Source: Pseudooctadecabacter jejudonensis (lineage in GTDB: Bacteria; Pseudomonadota; Alphaproteobacteria; Rhodobacterales; Rhodobacteraceae). Taken from it: a stretch of 64,000 nt of DNA. A program made the translations under genes and the position numbers. Position 1 is the first letter of the stretch. Every line of letters begins with the position of its first letter. A model generated the notes under the pieces. The model was not told where the DNA came from and searched no databases. It worked only from the letters and a program-made list of their open reading frames with translations. Of the stretch, positions 18,410-27,145 are shown in pieces. The stretch spans positions 1 through 64,000 of the forward strand of contig NZ_FWFT01000003.1 of assembly GCF_900172275.1 (NCBI RefSeq), read 5' to 3'.

Positions 18410-18657
18410 CGAACCTATATCGCCTAACAGAATCACAACATGCGGCGGTGCAGGATCAGACCGTCACAGATATCGGGCCGCTGCAGCGCGTCGGTTTTGC
18501 GGCCATATCCGTGCAGACGGCGAACCTGCAAAGGTTATGTCTTGAGGCCACCTTGGCCGTCGCCCCGCGTCATGCACGCCCTACAGTTTTCACTTTGTGC
18601 CATGATCTCGGGCGCTATATAAATCATCAGGAACACAATCACAGGGTCGTCTGCGTG

Positions 18658-19674
18658 ATGTCGAACTCTCCAAACATTCCAACTTTGTTCGACGTTGCAC
18701 GAGAGGCCGGGGTGTCCACTGCAACGGTCTCTCGCTGCTTGAATGAAAAGCAGAAGGTTTCGCAAAAGACGCTGGACCACGTCATGAAAACCATTGAGGC
18801 GCTGGGATATACACCAAACTTCAACGCCCGCGCGATGGCTGCAAAGAGGACGAACACCATAGGCGCCATCATCCCGACAATGGAAAACGCAATCTTTGCG
18901 CGCGGTCTGCAGGCGTTTCAGGAAACGCTGCTGACGCACGGCTATACGCTTTTGGTGTCCAGCAACGCCTATAAACCCCAACTGGAAGAAGAACAGATCC
19001 GCACCCTTGTGGCCCGTGGCGTCGATGGTCTTTTGCTGATCGGCTACGAACGCCCCCCGGAAATCTACAGCTACCTTGAACGCCGCGGCATTCCGTTCAT
19101 TCTGGCATGGATCACGCTGGCCGACCAAGATCACCCATCGGTCGGCTTCGACAACTGCGCGGCGATGCGCATGCTGGCCGACAAAGTGCTGTCCATGGGG
19201 CATCGCAAGATCGGCTATATTTCCGGCATCATCGAAGGCAATGATCGCGCGAGGGGGCGCCTTGAGGGTGTCCGTGAAAGTCTGGCGGCCCACGGCCTTG
19301 ATCCCGACAATCTGCCCGTGATCGAGACCGCCTATGAGGTCGAAACGGGTGCGCAGGCCTTCGAGGCGATGATGCAGGCGGATCCAAAACCCACCGTCGT
19401 CATGTGCGGCAACGACGTGCTTGCAGCGGGCGCGATCGGCAAGGCCAAACAGATGGGGCTGCGCATTCCGGACGATGTCTCAATCACGGGATTTGACGAT
19501 ATCGAACTGGCAAGCATTCTGGACCCGTCGCTTACGACAATTCATGTGCCGCATCGCCTTATGGGCGGGACAGCAGCGCAGGAACTGATCACAATGATCG
19601 AAGAGCAAAGCAGCGGTGTTAGGCGGACGCTGGATGTTCGGCTTGAACTGCGCGAGTCGTTGCAGGCGGTGTAA
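18658..19674 (+). CDS. LacI-family transcriptional regulator
   Basis: Starting at ATG 18658 the protein has 338 residues. The N-terminal HTH and hinge are textbook (TLFDVAREAGVSTATVSRCL, then NARAMAAKRTNTIGAIIPTM), followed by a periplasmic-binding-type sugar domain (DGLLLIGYE, SVGFDNCAAM, GHRKIGYISG). It closely resembles GntR/IdnR-type regulators of gluconate and other sugar acids. It stands alone after the MttB gene; a LacI-type palindrome occurs at 234-247, but no link is shown. Confidence 0.9.
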   Translation: MSNSPNIPTLFDVAREAGVSTATVSRCLNEKQKVSQKTLDHVMKTIEALGYTPNFNARAMAAKRTNTIGAIIPTMENAIFARGLQAFQETLLTHGYTLLVSSNAYKPQLEEEQIRTLVARGVDGLLLIGYERPPEIYSYLERRGIPFILAWITLADQDHPSVGFDNCAAMRMLADKVLSMGHRKIGYISGIIEGNDRARGRLEGVRESLAAHGLDPDNLPVIETAYEVETGAQAFEAMMQADPKPTVVMCGNDVLAAGAIGKAKQMGLRIPDDVSITGFDDIELASILDPSLTTIHVPHRLMGGTAAQELITMIEEQSSGVRRTLDVRLELRESLQAV

Positions 19675-19813
19675 CGTCATCGCCCCATATGCGCCCTTCA
19701 GTCCACCTTACAGAATTGTAAATCTGGTGTTGAGGCAATGTGATCTAACCCCCCCATTTCTATGTCATAGGACGGCACAACGCCGCCAGAAACACATGAA
19801 ATGGAGAAACAAA

Positions 19814-20158
19814 ATGAACATCAACACCCTTAAAATCGGCGCCCTGTCTGGCCTTATCGCAGTCGGCGGCATCGCAACAATGGTATCGGCCCAAACAACG
19901 GCAGAACAAACCAACCTGACCGTCGAACAGGTCATCGAAATCGCACTTATCGAAGTGCCCGGCGAAATCACCGAAGTCGAATTGGAAGAGCGTCGGGGGA
20001 GCACCTTTTACGAAGTTGAAATCACCGCCGAAGATGGCAGCGAGATGGAATTGAAGATCGCCGCCGACGACGGAGAGATCTTGCGCGTCAAGGAAGATGA
20101 CCGGGGCTGCGACGACGACCATGATGATGATGACGAGGATGAAGGCGAAGACGCGTAA
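19814..20158 (+). CDS. PepSY-domain periplasmic protein with acidic tail
   Basis: The ATG at 19814 has a GGAG eight bases upstream and gives 114 residues: a signal peptide (INTLKIGALSGLIAVGGIA ... VSAQ), one PepSY domain (LTVEQVIEIALIEVPGEITEVELEE, FYEVEITAEDGSEMELKIAADDGEIL) and a tail of about 16 residues made almost only of Asp and Glu. PepSY proteins of this size are usually periplasmic and often controlled by a neighbouring two-component system; the tail could bind metal cations (inference). Confidence 0.85.
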   Translation: MNINTLKIGALSGLIAVGGIATMVSAQTTAEQTNLTVEQVIEIALIEVPGEITEVELEERRGSTFYEVEITAEDGSEMELKIAADDGEILRVKEDDRGCDDDHDDDDEDEGEDA

Positions 20159-20191
20159 CGCAGTTCACGTTTGAATTCTCTTTTAGGCCCT

Positions 20192-20220
20192 GTAGGTTGC
20201 CCGTCACGGCAACCTACTTT
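20192..20220 (+). terminator. Terminator between the PepSY gene and the response regulator
   Basis: A perfect 10-bp stem GTAGGTTGCC (20192-20201) with GGCAACCTAC (20208-20217), loop of six, then TTT. It likely ends the PepSY transcript 34 bases after its stop. Confidence 0.75.
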
Positions 20221-20243
20221 GCCTTGCGACCCGAAGGATCATC

Positions 20244-20924
20244 ATGCGCATTTTACTGTTGGAAGATGACAAGCAGCTTGGCCCATGGATTGCGGGCGGA
20301 TTGCGCGAAGAAGGTCATGTCATCGACCATTTTGAGGATGGAAAGGACGCCCTGATCGCGGCCATGGGGCAAGAGTTTGATCTTTTGATCCTTGACCGAA
20401 TGGTGCCCGGGCTTGACGGTCTGGCGGTTTTGAAGTCGCTGCGCGCCTCAAAGAACACGACGCCCGCCCTTTTTCTCACGGCCCTTGGTGAGGTGGACGC
20501 GCGCGTGGAAGGGTTTGAAGCCGGTGGCGATGACTACCTGACGAAACCTTTCGCGTTTGCCGAATTGTCGGCACGGGTCAGTGCCTTGGGCCGCCGCCGC
20601 GACGGGACGGCGCAGGACGCTGAGCAGACCGTGCTGCGATATGGCGACCTGACGCTTGATTTGCTCTCGCGGCAATGCGACCGGCAAGGTACGGCGATTG
20701 ACCTGATGGCGAAGGAATTCAAGCTGTTGGAGTATTTCATGCGCCGACCGGGGCGGTTGGTGACGCGCACCATGTTGCTGGAACAGGTCTGGGACATGAG
20801 TTTTGACCCCACAACGAGCGTTGTGGAAACCCACATCAGCCGGCTGCGTTCAAAGATCGACAAACCCTTTGAGGTCCAACTTCTCCGGACGCGCCGCGGT
20901 GAGGGGTATGTCTTTGGTGCTTAG
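20244..20924 (+). CDS. OmpR/PhoB-family response regulator (QseB/PmrA-like)
   Basis: 226 residues. The receiver domain has acidic pocket residues Asp8 and Asp9, phosphoacceptor Asp51 (LILDRMVPG) and Lys101 (YLTKPF); a winged-helix DNA-binding domain fills the rest (LLEYFMRRPGRLVTR, VVETHISRLRSKI, RTRRGEGYVF). It overlaps the sensor kinase gene by 17 bases. Its position between a PepSY gene and a cytochrome b561 gene matches two-component systems that control PepSY and b561 genes (inference). Confidence 0.92.
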   Translation: MRILLLEDDKQLGPWIAGGLREEGHVIDHFEDGKDALIAAMGQEFDLLILDRMVPGLDGLAVLKSLRASKNTTPALFLTALGEVDARVEGFEAGGDDYLTKPFAFAELSARVSALGRRRDGTAQDAEQTVLRYGDLTLDLLSRQCDRQGTAIDLMAKEFKLLEYFMRRPGRLVTRTMLLEQVWDMSFDPTTSVVETHISRLRSKIDKPFEVQLLRTRRGEGYVFGA

Positions 20925-22191
20925 GGTCCTTGGCAAGTTGCGCTGGCTCCTGCGGTCATCGACCCTGCGGCTGGCTTTGATGTTGTCTGTCATCTTTGCA
21001 ATCGGCTTTGCCATCGCGATTTTCGTGGCCCTAACCCTGGGCAGGGACGCAAATGAACGGCGCGTGGATGCATCCCTGTTGGCCTTGGCGGGTGCTGCGG
21101 ATGTGGACGACCGTGCCGAAGACGGACAGGACATGATTTTGCGTGCCCTTGATGATCTTCAAGGATTGCCATCGCCGTTCCGACGGGCAGTTGAACGGGG
21201 CGGCGGCACGGTGGAATTGAACAGAGATTTGCGTGGCTCAGACGTCTGGCGGGTCTTGGTTGCGCAAGACAGCGAAGGCACGCCGGTCATGGTTGCCGTC
21301 TCGTTGGAGGCAACAGAAGACACGCAAGAGCTTCTTGCGGGCGTTCTTTGGGCCACGGCGGCCATTGTCGTCGTCCTGACTGTTGGTGTCGGTTTGATCA
21401 GCGGGCTTTTGGCACAACGGCGGCTTTCGCGCATCGACCAGACCTTGGGTCTTCTGGCGGCGGGGGTTTTGTCGGCCCGCACAGGGCATACCCGATCTCG
21501 TGACGATCTGGACGACATGGCCCGTCAATTGGATGTGACCGCCGCAGAGCTGGAACGCCTTGTGACCCAGACGCGCCATCTCAGCGCAAGCATCGCCCAT
21601 GATTTGCGGACGCCATTGGCCCGGTTGCGGGCCCAACTTGAGATGCTGCCCGACGGGGACGCACGCGGCGCAGCCCTTGAAGAAGCAAGCCGTTTGTCGG
21701 ATATCTTCGACACCATCATGCGCGTGGCCCGCATTGAGGCCGCGCAAGGCAACGACGGGTTTGAAACCGTCGAAATTTCCGACCTGTTGCAAGACATCGC
21801 AGAGACGTTCGGCCCCGTGGTTGAGGATGAGGGCAAGACCCTTTCTCTTGATTTGGAGGCCGCAGGTCAGGTGCAGGCCGACCGGAACATGCTGATCCAG
21901 GCCCTGGCCAATTTGATACAGAACGCCATCGTCCACGGCGGCGAAGTGATCACCTTGTTTGCTGCCGGTCGGTCCTTCGGGGTGGCGGACAACGGGCTTG
22001 GTGTGGATCCGGCGGACTACGCGGACATCATCAAGCCGATGGTACGTCTTGATGCGGCGCGGACGCGGGATGGCTCTGGCCTTGGTCTGGCCCTCGTGCG
22101 GGCGGTCGCAGACCGGCACACAGCCCGGCTTGAGTTGTCGCAAAACCTGCCAAGCGGGTTAAAGGTCACGTTGAACTTTGCAGATTTGTAA
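20908..22191 (+). CDS. Sensor histidine kinase (QseC-like)
   Basis: From the ATG at 20908 the protein has 427 residues: a transmembrane helix near 20-44, a periplasmic loop of about 100 residues, a second helix near 145-168, a HAMP-like linker, the H-box SASIAHDLRTPLARL with His231, and a HATPase domain with an N-box (ALANLIQNAIVHGG) and G-boxes (VADNGLGVD, DGSGLGLALVRAV). It should phosphorylate the preceding regulator. The signal is unknown. Confidence 0.9.
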   Translation: MSLVLRVLGKLRWLLRSSTLRLALMLSVIFAIGFAIAIFVALTLGRDANERRVDASLLALAGAADVDDRAEDGQDMILRALDDLQGLPSPFRRAVERGGGTVELNRDLRGSDVWRVLVAQDSEGTPVMVAVSLEATEDTQELLAGVLWATAAIVVVLTVGVGLISGLLAQRRLSRIDQTLGLLAAGVLSARTGHTRSRDDLDDMARQLDVTAAELERLVTQTRHLSASIAHDLRTPLARLRAQLEMLPDGDARGAALEEASRLSDIFDTIMRVARIEAAQGNDGFETVEISDLLQDIAETFGPVVEDEGKTLSLDLEAAGQVQADRNMLIQALANLIQNAIVHGGEVITLFAAGRSFGVADNGLGVDPADYADIIKPMVRLDAARTRDGSGLGLALVRAVADRHTARLELSQNLPSGLKVTLNFADL

Positions 22192-22229
22192 GGTTGCCGT
22201 CAGGCGCCCGTGAAGTCGAGGCGCCATAT

Positions 22230-22258
22230 CAGTTTCATCGAAACAACAGATGAAACTG
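22230..22258 (+). promoter_or_regulatory. Stem-loop ending at the ribosome binding site of the 63-residue gene
   Basis: CAGTTTCATC (22230-22239) is perfectly complementary to GATGAAACTG (22249-22258), with a nine-base loop. The stem ends at the first G of GGAG (22258-22261), the ribosome site for the ATG at 22269, so the hairpin could influence translation or serve as an operator. Confidence 0.5.
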
Positions 22259-22268
22259 GAGACCTCAA

Positions 22269-22460
22269 ATGAAAAACCTCATCACCAAAGCAACATCCGC
22301 ACTTTCTGGCGCGGTCCTGTTTGCTGCTGCAGTTGCCATGGCAGGCGTCGGCTTTGCGGCCATCGCGACCCTTGCGTTTTTCGCCCTGCTGGCCGTGGGC
22401 ATCGCCTGTCTGACCGCGCCGTTCGTCTCCGTGGCCAGCGACGACGACACCGCAGTTTAA
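22269..22460 (+). CDS. Small membrane protein, 63 residues
   Basis: A GGAG eight bases before the ATG supports a real gene. After a short basic start (MKNLITKATSA) nearly all of residues 12-54 are hydrophobic and small (Ala, Gly, Leu), enough for two membrane helices, then an acidic end (ASDDDTAV). I do not recognise a family. It lies between a two-component system and cytochrome b561, 28 bases before the latter, so it may be a small regulator or subunit of that membrane complex (inference). Confidence 0.6.
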   Translation: MKNLITKATSALSGAVLFAAAVAMAGVGFAAIATLAFFALLAVGIACLTAPFVSVASDDDTAV

Positions 22461-22488
22461 GCAGCGTAAGGGAACAGGGATCACAGCA

Positions 22489-22989
22489 ATGACATCGCAA
22501 GCAAAACCACATGGGTTCGTCACAAAAAGCATTCATTGGCTGTCCGCCGGTCTGATCGGCTTTGGCTATCTCAAAGGGCTCGACACTGTTCGCCAATTGG
22601 CCGATCCGACCCTTTTCCTGACGGAGATTGTCTTTGCGCTGTCGATCGGCGCGCTGTTCTTGTTCCGCCTGTTCTGGACCAAGCAGATCGCCGGGGCGAC
22701 ACGTCTGCCAGACGATGCGCCAAGGTGGGAACAACGGGCGTCGCGAGCGGTGCATGTCGGACTCTATGCCTCGGTTTTCGGAATCGTTCTGTCCGGTCTC
22801 GGGATTGCGCTGGCATATGCGACGCCGTGGCTGGGCGGGCTTTTCATGAGCGCGATGATTGGCCTGCATGAGATCACACTGGCGGCCCTGCCCCTCCTTT
22901 TGATTGCGCATGTCGCAGGGGCGATCTGGCACAAAGTAATCCGCCGTGACGGTGTGATGGAAAGCATGACGGGCCAGCTGCCGGTCTAG
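22489..22989 (+). CDS. Cytochrome b561-family protein
   Basis: 166 residues with four hydrophobic segments and histidines at the usual heme b places: SIHWLSAG (first helix), RAVHVGLYA, MIGLHEIT and AHVAGAIWHK. Members shuttle electrons in the inner membrane, often with quinols or superoxide. It ends the group PepSY, two-component system, small protein, b561, a common arrangement in which b561 and PepSY are the regulated genes. Confidence 0.85.
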   Translation: MTSQAKPHGFVTKSIHWLSAGLIGFGYLKGLDTVRQLADPTLFLTEIVFALSIGALFLFRLFWTKQIAGATRLPDDAPRWEQRASRAVHVGLYASVFGIVLSGLGIALAYATPWLGGLFMSAMIGLHEITLAALPLLLIAHVAGAIWHKVIRRDGVMESMTGQLPV

Positions 22990-23786
22990 GACAACGTCGC
23001 TCTCGGCCCCAAAGACGGCCCAAATCGACCTTGCCCCGTACTTTCAGATTGCCACCGCTCTCACGATCAACAGTCCGCCGGTGGCGTCTGATGCGGGCCA
23101 GGGTCAAAGGCTGTTACGCAACTTATGGCAGCGTCGCACAACCTTGGACACACTGATGTTTTGACCAACCTGCGCAGTTACGGACAAATAAGTCGAGAAG
23201 ACCAACGGAAAAAGATGACCGGAAACACGACAGATTTAGATTGAAACGGCGCAGTCTTAGCGAATGGAAGATGTGGGACAGGCGTGGGAACACACTCAAC
23301 AGAAAGTCGAAATTTGAACGGCTTGAGCGATTCTAGCGGCGGAGGCTCAGCCCTTTGCCGCGTGTGAAGGTACTATATAAGTTTGTTATTTATCAAATAG
23401 ATAGAGAGAAACATGATATTCCGTGCGGAGCAGAATGTGTAGCAAGCGTTCAGGAAAAACCCTATCAAATCGTCAATAATACGGCAATATGCTCACCCGT
23501 ATTGACTGGGAATGAAAGTAACGCCCCCCGACAGAAAACGTTATACGCGAACGGCCCAAAGGAGACATCCATACTCCGATCACTATGCCGCGGGCGCAGC
23601 CCGCATTGCCGGCATTCGTGCATCCCGCAGCATTCTCGGTGCGTGGATGGCCGGATCGCGGACAAAACTGCCGTCAGTGATTTTAATGCGAATGGCCGCT
23701 GTTAGCACATTGCGACCGCAATCCAGCCAAAGATGCAATGCTGCTGAGCCCAGATTTCAGGTCGTGGGAAATATGCGCTTTCAAAT
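22990..23786. other. Gene-poor, AT-richer stretch containing a possible island end
   Basis: About 800 bases without a convincing gene. Base composition drops clearly after 23150, with runs such as ACTATATAAGTTTGTTATTT near 23371. It contains the 13-bp tRNA-Ser 3'-end copy at 23338-23350. A 116-codon open frame at 23355-23705 lacks any recognisable family or ribosome site and I do not call it a gene. Confidence 0.5.
23338..23350 (-). repeat. Copy of the tRNA-Ser 3' end (candidate att site)
   Basis: GGCGGAGGCTCAG is identical, on the same strand, to 31789-31801, the last bases of tRNA-Ser(TGA) before the final A. This is the kind of sequence left at the far end of an island inserted into a tRNA gene. 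The two copies bracket 8.4 kb that includes a tRNA-adjacent integrase remnant. Confidence 0.55.
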
Positions 23787-25433
23787 TCACCTCTTCCCGG
23801 AAGGCGCCAAGTCACCAAAGGCCTGGCCTGTCGCGCTGAGATATTCCTCCTCGTCCCAAAATCCGATGAGAATTCCGTCCTTCGCGGCCGTTTTCTGGCG
23901 TGCCAGTACCGAAGGCGTCGCGGTGACCCTGGTATGATGGCGTGTTGCCCACCGCAGAAGGGCCGCATCCATGCGCGCGCGCGCTTCGACATGCTCTGGC
24001 CCGTCTGAGCGGCCGAGATCGTTAAGTTCGTTTGGGTCGTTCTGCAGGTCGAACAGGACAGGCGCGAAGCCTTCACAGATGATGTATTTCCACCGCCCGT
24101 CGAAGATCATGGTTGTATGCGCGTCTTCTTGTGACACCCCCAGTGATGCCGCCATTTCGGACCAGTGGTAGTCATGTTCGCTGATGACGTACTGGCGCGA
24201 AAACCCAGCCCTGTCATGCAGAATCGGGGTCAGGTCCCGGCCTTCGATGATGTGGGGTTTAGGCGTGCAGCCAAGTGCATTCATAATCGTCGGCGCGAGG
24301 TCGATCATCTCTACAAGCGCGTCTGATACGGTCCCACGGGTCGCATCTGCGGCGGGCCTTGGATCTGCGATGATCAGCGGCACCTTGACCGCCATATCGT
24401 GGTAAAAATCCTTATCGCCCATCCAGTGGTCGCCCATGTAATCCCCATGATCCGAGGTAAAGGCGATGATCGTGTTCTCGCTCAGCCCCTTTTCATCCAT
24501 CCATGCGAACAGCCGGCCCAAATTGTCGTCCAGCTGTTTGATCAGGCCCATGTAGGCGGGGATGACATGTTCGCGCACATGATCGCGCGAAAAGCTGCGA
24601 CAGACGCGGGCGTCGAGATAGGCGCCCATGAGGGGGTGGTCGGTCTTGCGCTCAGCGTCTGACCGGATTGGATCCACGATGTGGGTCTCGTTATACATGT
24701 CGTGATAGGGGGCCGGCACGATGTAGGGCCAGTGCGGTTTGATATAGCTCAGATGGCACATCCACGGGCGGCCGTCCTGCATCGCGTCTTCCATGAACTC
24801 CATGGCGCGGTCCGTCATATAGGCGGTTTCGGAGTGTTCTTCTGGCACATTGGCCGGCAAACGGGAATTCTTGAGCAGCCACGCGGACAAAAGCTCCCCC
24901 GTCTCGTCCACGCCGGAGTTGGCAAAATCTTCCCACGGGTTGTCGCTGTCATACCCATGGGCCAACAGATAATCGTCATAGGCGGACCAGTTTTGGCGCG
25001 CGCTGTCGGGATGCAATCCGTCGTCCCGCTCAAAGGGTTCAAACCCGCATTCCGACCGGTGCACGCCAATCTCGCTTTCGGGATCAATGCCAAGCCAGGC
25101 CATGCCTTCCTTGTCGGCGATCATGTGGGTCTTGCCCACCAGCACCGCACGTGCCCCCGCCTCGCGCAGGTGATCGCCCAACGTGGGCTCCCCGATTCGC
25201 AAGGGCATGCCGTTCCATGTTGACCCATGGCTGCGCACATAACGACCGGTGTAGGCCGACATGCGCGACGGGCCACAGACGGGCGATTGCACATAAGCGT
25301 GATCGAACTGCACTCCGCGCTTGGCCAGCGCGTCAATGTGGGGCGTGTGCAGATGCGGGTGGCCGTAGCAGCTGAGGTAGTCGAACCGCAGCTGATCCGC
25401 CATGATCCACAGGACGTTGGGTGTATCGGTCAT
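23787..25433 (-). CDS. Sulfatase-family hydrolase (arylsulfatase / phosphonate monoester hydrolase-like)
   Basis: 548 residues of the alkaline phosphatase superfamily. The metal-site start is LWIMADQLRFDYLSCYGH (Asp13), the formylglycine signature is C-x-P-S-R at Cys53 to Arg57 (VCGPSRMSAYTGRY), and the second metal site is AFTSDHGDYMGDH. There is no signal peptide, so the enzyme is cytoplasmic and needs a formylglycine-generating enzyme encoded elsewhere. Asp-Gln instead of Asp-Asp after 'MA' recalls phosphonate monoester hydrolases. Its start overlaps the MarR stop (ATGA), and a TRAP importer diverges from the pair, suggesting import and hydrolysis of an organosulfate or related ester. Confidence 0.85.
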   Translation of the reverse strand: MTDTPNVLWIMADQLRFDYLSCYGHPHLHTPHIDALAKRGVQFDHAYVQSPVCGPSRMSAYTGRYVRSHGSTWNGMPLRIGEPTLGDHLREAGARAVLVGKTHMIADKEGMAWLGIDPESEIGVHRSECGFEPFERDDGLHPDSARQNWSAYDDYLLAHGYDSDNPWEDFANSGVDETGELLSAWLLKNSRLPANVPEEHSETAYMTDRAMEFMEDAMQDGRPWMCHLSYIKPHWPYIVPAPYHDMYNETHIVDPIRSDAERKTDHPLMGAYLDARVCRSFSRDHVREHVIPAYMGLIKQLDDNLGRLFAWMDEKGLSENTIIAFTSDHGDYMGDHWMGDKDFYHDMAVKVPLIIADPRPAADATRGTVSDALVEMIDLAPTIMNALGCTPKPHIIEGRDLTPILHDRAGFSRQYVISEHDYHWSEMAASLGVSQEDAHTTMIFDGRWKYIICEGFAPVLFDLQNDPNELNDLGRSDGPEHVEARARMDAALLRWATRHHTRVTATPSVLARQKTAAKDGILIGFWDEEEYLSATGQAFGDLAPSGKR

Positions 25434-25939
25434 GCGACATCTTCCGTTTGTGATACAGCTGGCATGGGGCCTTCGACGATGCGTTCAAAGCGGTCAATCA
25501 GGGCAAGGAACGTGTCCAGTTCCGCCTCAGTGAAGGCGTCTTTGATCGCCGTGCGACGTTGCGCCATGGTGGCCGAGGTTTCGTCAAAGACCGTGTGCCC
25601 CGACGGGGTAATGGCAACCAATGAGGTCCTGCGGTCCTCGGCACCTGTCGTGGTGACGACATAGCCCTTTTCGATCATGGGCGGAATAGTCCGGCTGATC
25701 AGGGCATGATCGGTGCGTTGAATCGTGGCCATCTCTGTCACGGTCAATGGACCGGCCTCGACCAAGTCCCAAAGCACACGCCATTCCGTGATCGAGAGCG
25801 TCCCAACACTGCGCAGCAACCGCTTTGCCTGCGACCGCGACGACAGGGCTGCGCCTGATATCCGTCCAAACAGATTGCGGTCTTGAGCGGTCTGTCGTGC
25901 GCGAAACCGGTCCAAGCGTTCTTGCTGTGATGTGGTCAT
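25430..25939 (-). CDS. MarR-family transcriptional regulator
   Basis: I choose the ATG at 25939, which has GGAGGCC just upstream, giving 169 residues. The winged HTH reads LSITEWRVLWDLVEAGPLTVTEMA, QRTDHALISRTIPPMIEKGYV and the wing GAEDRRTSLVAITPSG. It is the first gene of a two-gene unit with the sulfatase and is divergent from the TAXI-TRAP genes; the palindrome at 25975-25994 between them is a natural operator. MarR proteins usually repress and release DNA on binding a small aromatic or acidic ligand. Confidence 0.9.
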   Translation of the reverse strand: MTTSQQERLDRFRARQTAQDRNLFGRISGAALSSRSQAKRLLRSVGTLSITEWRVLWDLVEAGPLTVTEMATIQRTDHALISRTIPPMIEKGYVVTTTGAEDRRTSLVAITPSGHTVFDETSATMAQRRTAIKDAFTEAELDTFLALIDRFERIVEGPMPAVSQTEDVA

Positions 25940-25974
25940 GTGGCCTCCATCCCCTGAATATGATCTGTAATTTT

Positions 25975-25994
25975 TTACGTGACAAGTCACATAA
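25975..25994. promoter_or_regulatory. Palindromic operator candidate for the MarR regulator
   Basis: TTACGTGACAAGTCACATAA has half-sites GTGAC and GTCAC around a central AA and stays nearly symmetric over 20 bases, with flanking T runs. It sits 36 bp upstream of the MarR start and about 80 bp upstream of the binding-protein gene, so one site could control both directions. Confidence 0.6.
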
Positions 25995-26073
25995 TTTTTG
26001 CAAACCTTTCCTCGGAGGCCCGCCACAAACGGGATTGTTGTGCGCGCAATGCGCGCCGTAAAGGGAGGAAAAA

Positions 26074-27129
26074 ATGTTCAAGACATCCATCGCGGGCGCG
26101 GTGCTGGCCCTGTTGCCTGCCGCAATTTTCGCACAAACAACACTGACGGCGGAGACGACCTCACCAGGATCGACACCGCATTACATCGACACAACGCTTG
26201 CCGCCATTTTGGACGCAGACGGTGTTGCAACCCTGCAGATCACCGAAGGCGCGACGCTGACCAATTCGGTTCAGGCTGTGGCCGAGGGGCAGCTTGATAT
26301 GGCGCCGGCGCCGCTCATCCTGCCGTTTTTGTTGTCGCGTGGCGTTGGCCCGTATTCGGGTGTGGGTGCCGAACAGGGCGCAGAGCTTGCGGGTAACCTG
26401 CGCGCCTTGTTCTTTTCGGCTTCGGCCGCACAGCTTTTTGGGCATTACAACAGCGGCGCCATTCAGGGGCCGGACGATATTGAAGGCAAACGCATCTACA
26501 ACGGCCCGCCTCGCGGTGCAGCCCTGACCACCGGTCGGGCGGCGATCCAGCTTTTGTCCGGTCTGCAAGATGGCGAAGGCTATGAAGGCGTCCAGACCCC
26601 GTGGCCTGACACAGTCTCAACGATCACAGGCGGTGCTGTCGATGGCTGGACATTGCCCGAAGGACTGCCATCCGGTCGCCAGATCGCGATTGCCGCGGCA
26701 GGCGGCACAACGCTGTATGATATGCCGTCCGAAGTGCTGAACAGCGAATTGGGGCAACAGATCGTGGCTGCACCGGGCAATGCGCCATATTCGATCCCGG
26801 TTGAGGAATATCGCGCGGCTTATGCGGGCAATGACATCACCATCGTGACCGATGATGACACCTTCGACACCTTTGCCTTGGCCTTTGCGCAGATCGTGCC
26901 CGCCACGATGGACGAAGAACTCGCCTATCAGATCACCAAATCCTACCTCGCAGGACAGGAACGGTTCGAGACGGGCTCCCCCCGTGGTCCGTACCTGTTC
27001 CTCAGCTTCGGGGACATCGATGGCACGTCACAGGGTGTCTGCGGTGCGGTGACGATGAAGCTGCACGCCGGTGCCGTGCGCGCCTATGAAGAGGCGGGAC
27101 ACACCATCGCCGATTGCGTCAAGCCGTAA
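26074..27129 (+). CDS. TAXI-family TRAP transporter solute-binding protein
   Basis: 351 residues with a signal peptide (MFKTSIAGAVLALLPAAIFAQ). The mature part shows the TAXI pattern SPGSTPHYIDTTLAAIL, EGATLTNSVQAVAEGQLDMA, GPDDIEGKRIYNGPPRGAA and YDMPSEVL. It captures an organic anion in the periplasm for the fused permease that follows 16 bases later. Divergence from the MarR/sulfatase pair suggests the cargo is a sulfate ester or sulfonate (inference). Confidence 0.87.
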   Translation: MFKTSIAGAVLALLPAAIFAQTTLTAETTSPGSTPHYIDTTLAAILDADGVATLQITEGATLTNSVQAVAEGQLDMAPAPLILPFLLSRGVGPYSGVGAEQGAELAGNLRALFFSASAAQLFGHYNSGAIQGPDDIEGKRIYNGPPRGAALTTGRAAIQLLSGLQDGEGYEGVQTPWPDTVSTITGGAVDGWTLPEGLPSGRQIAIAAAGGTTLYDMPSEVLNSELGQQIVAAPGNAPYSIPVEEYRAAYAGNDITIVTDDDTFDTFALAFAQIVPATMDEELAYQITKSYLAGQERFETGSPRGPYLFLSFGDIDGTSQGVCGAVTMKLHAGAVRAYEEAGHTIADCVKP

Positions 27130-27145
27130 CGCGCGGGGCTTTGCG

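Noticed and set aside
23355-23705. 116-codon open frame in AT-rich DNA
   Set aside because: No ribosome site, no family resemblance and unusual residue content; probably chance or decayed sequence.
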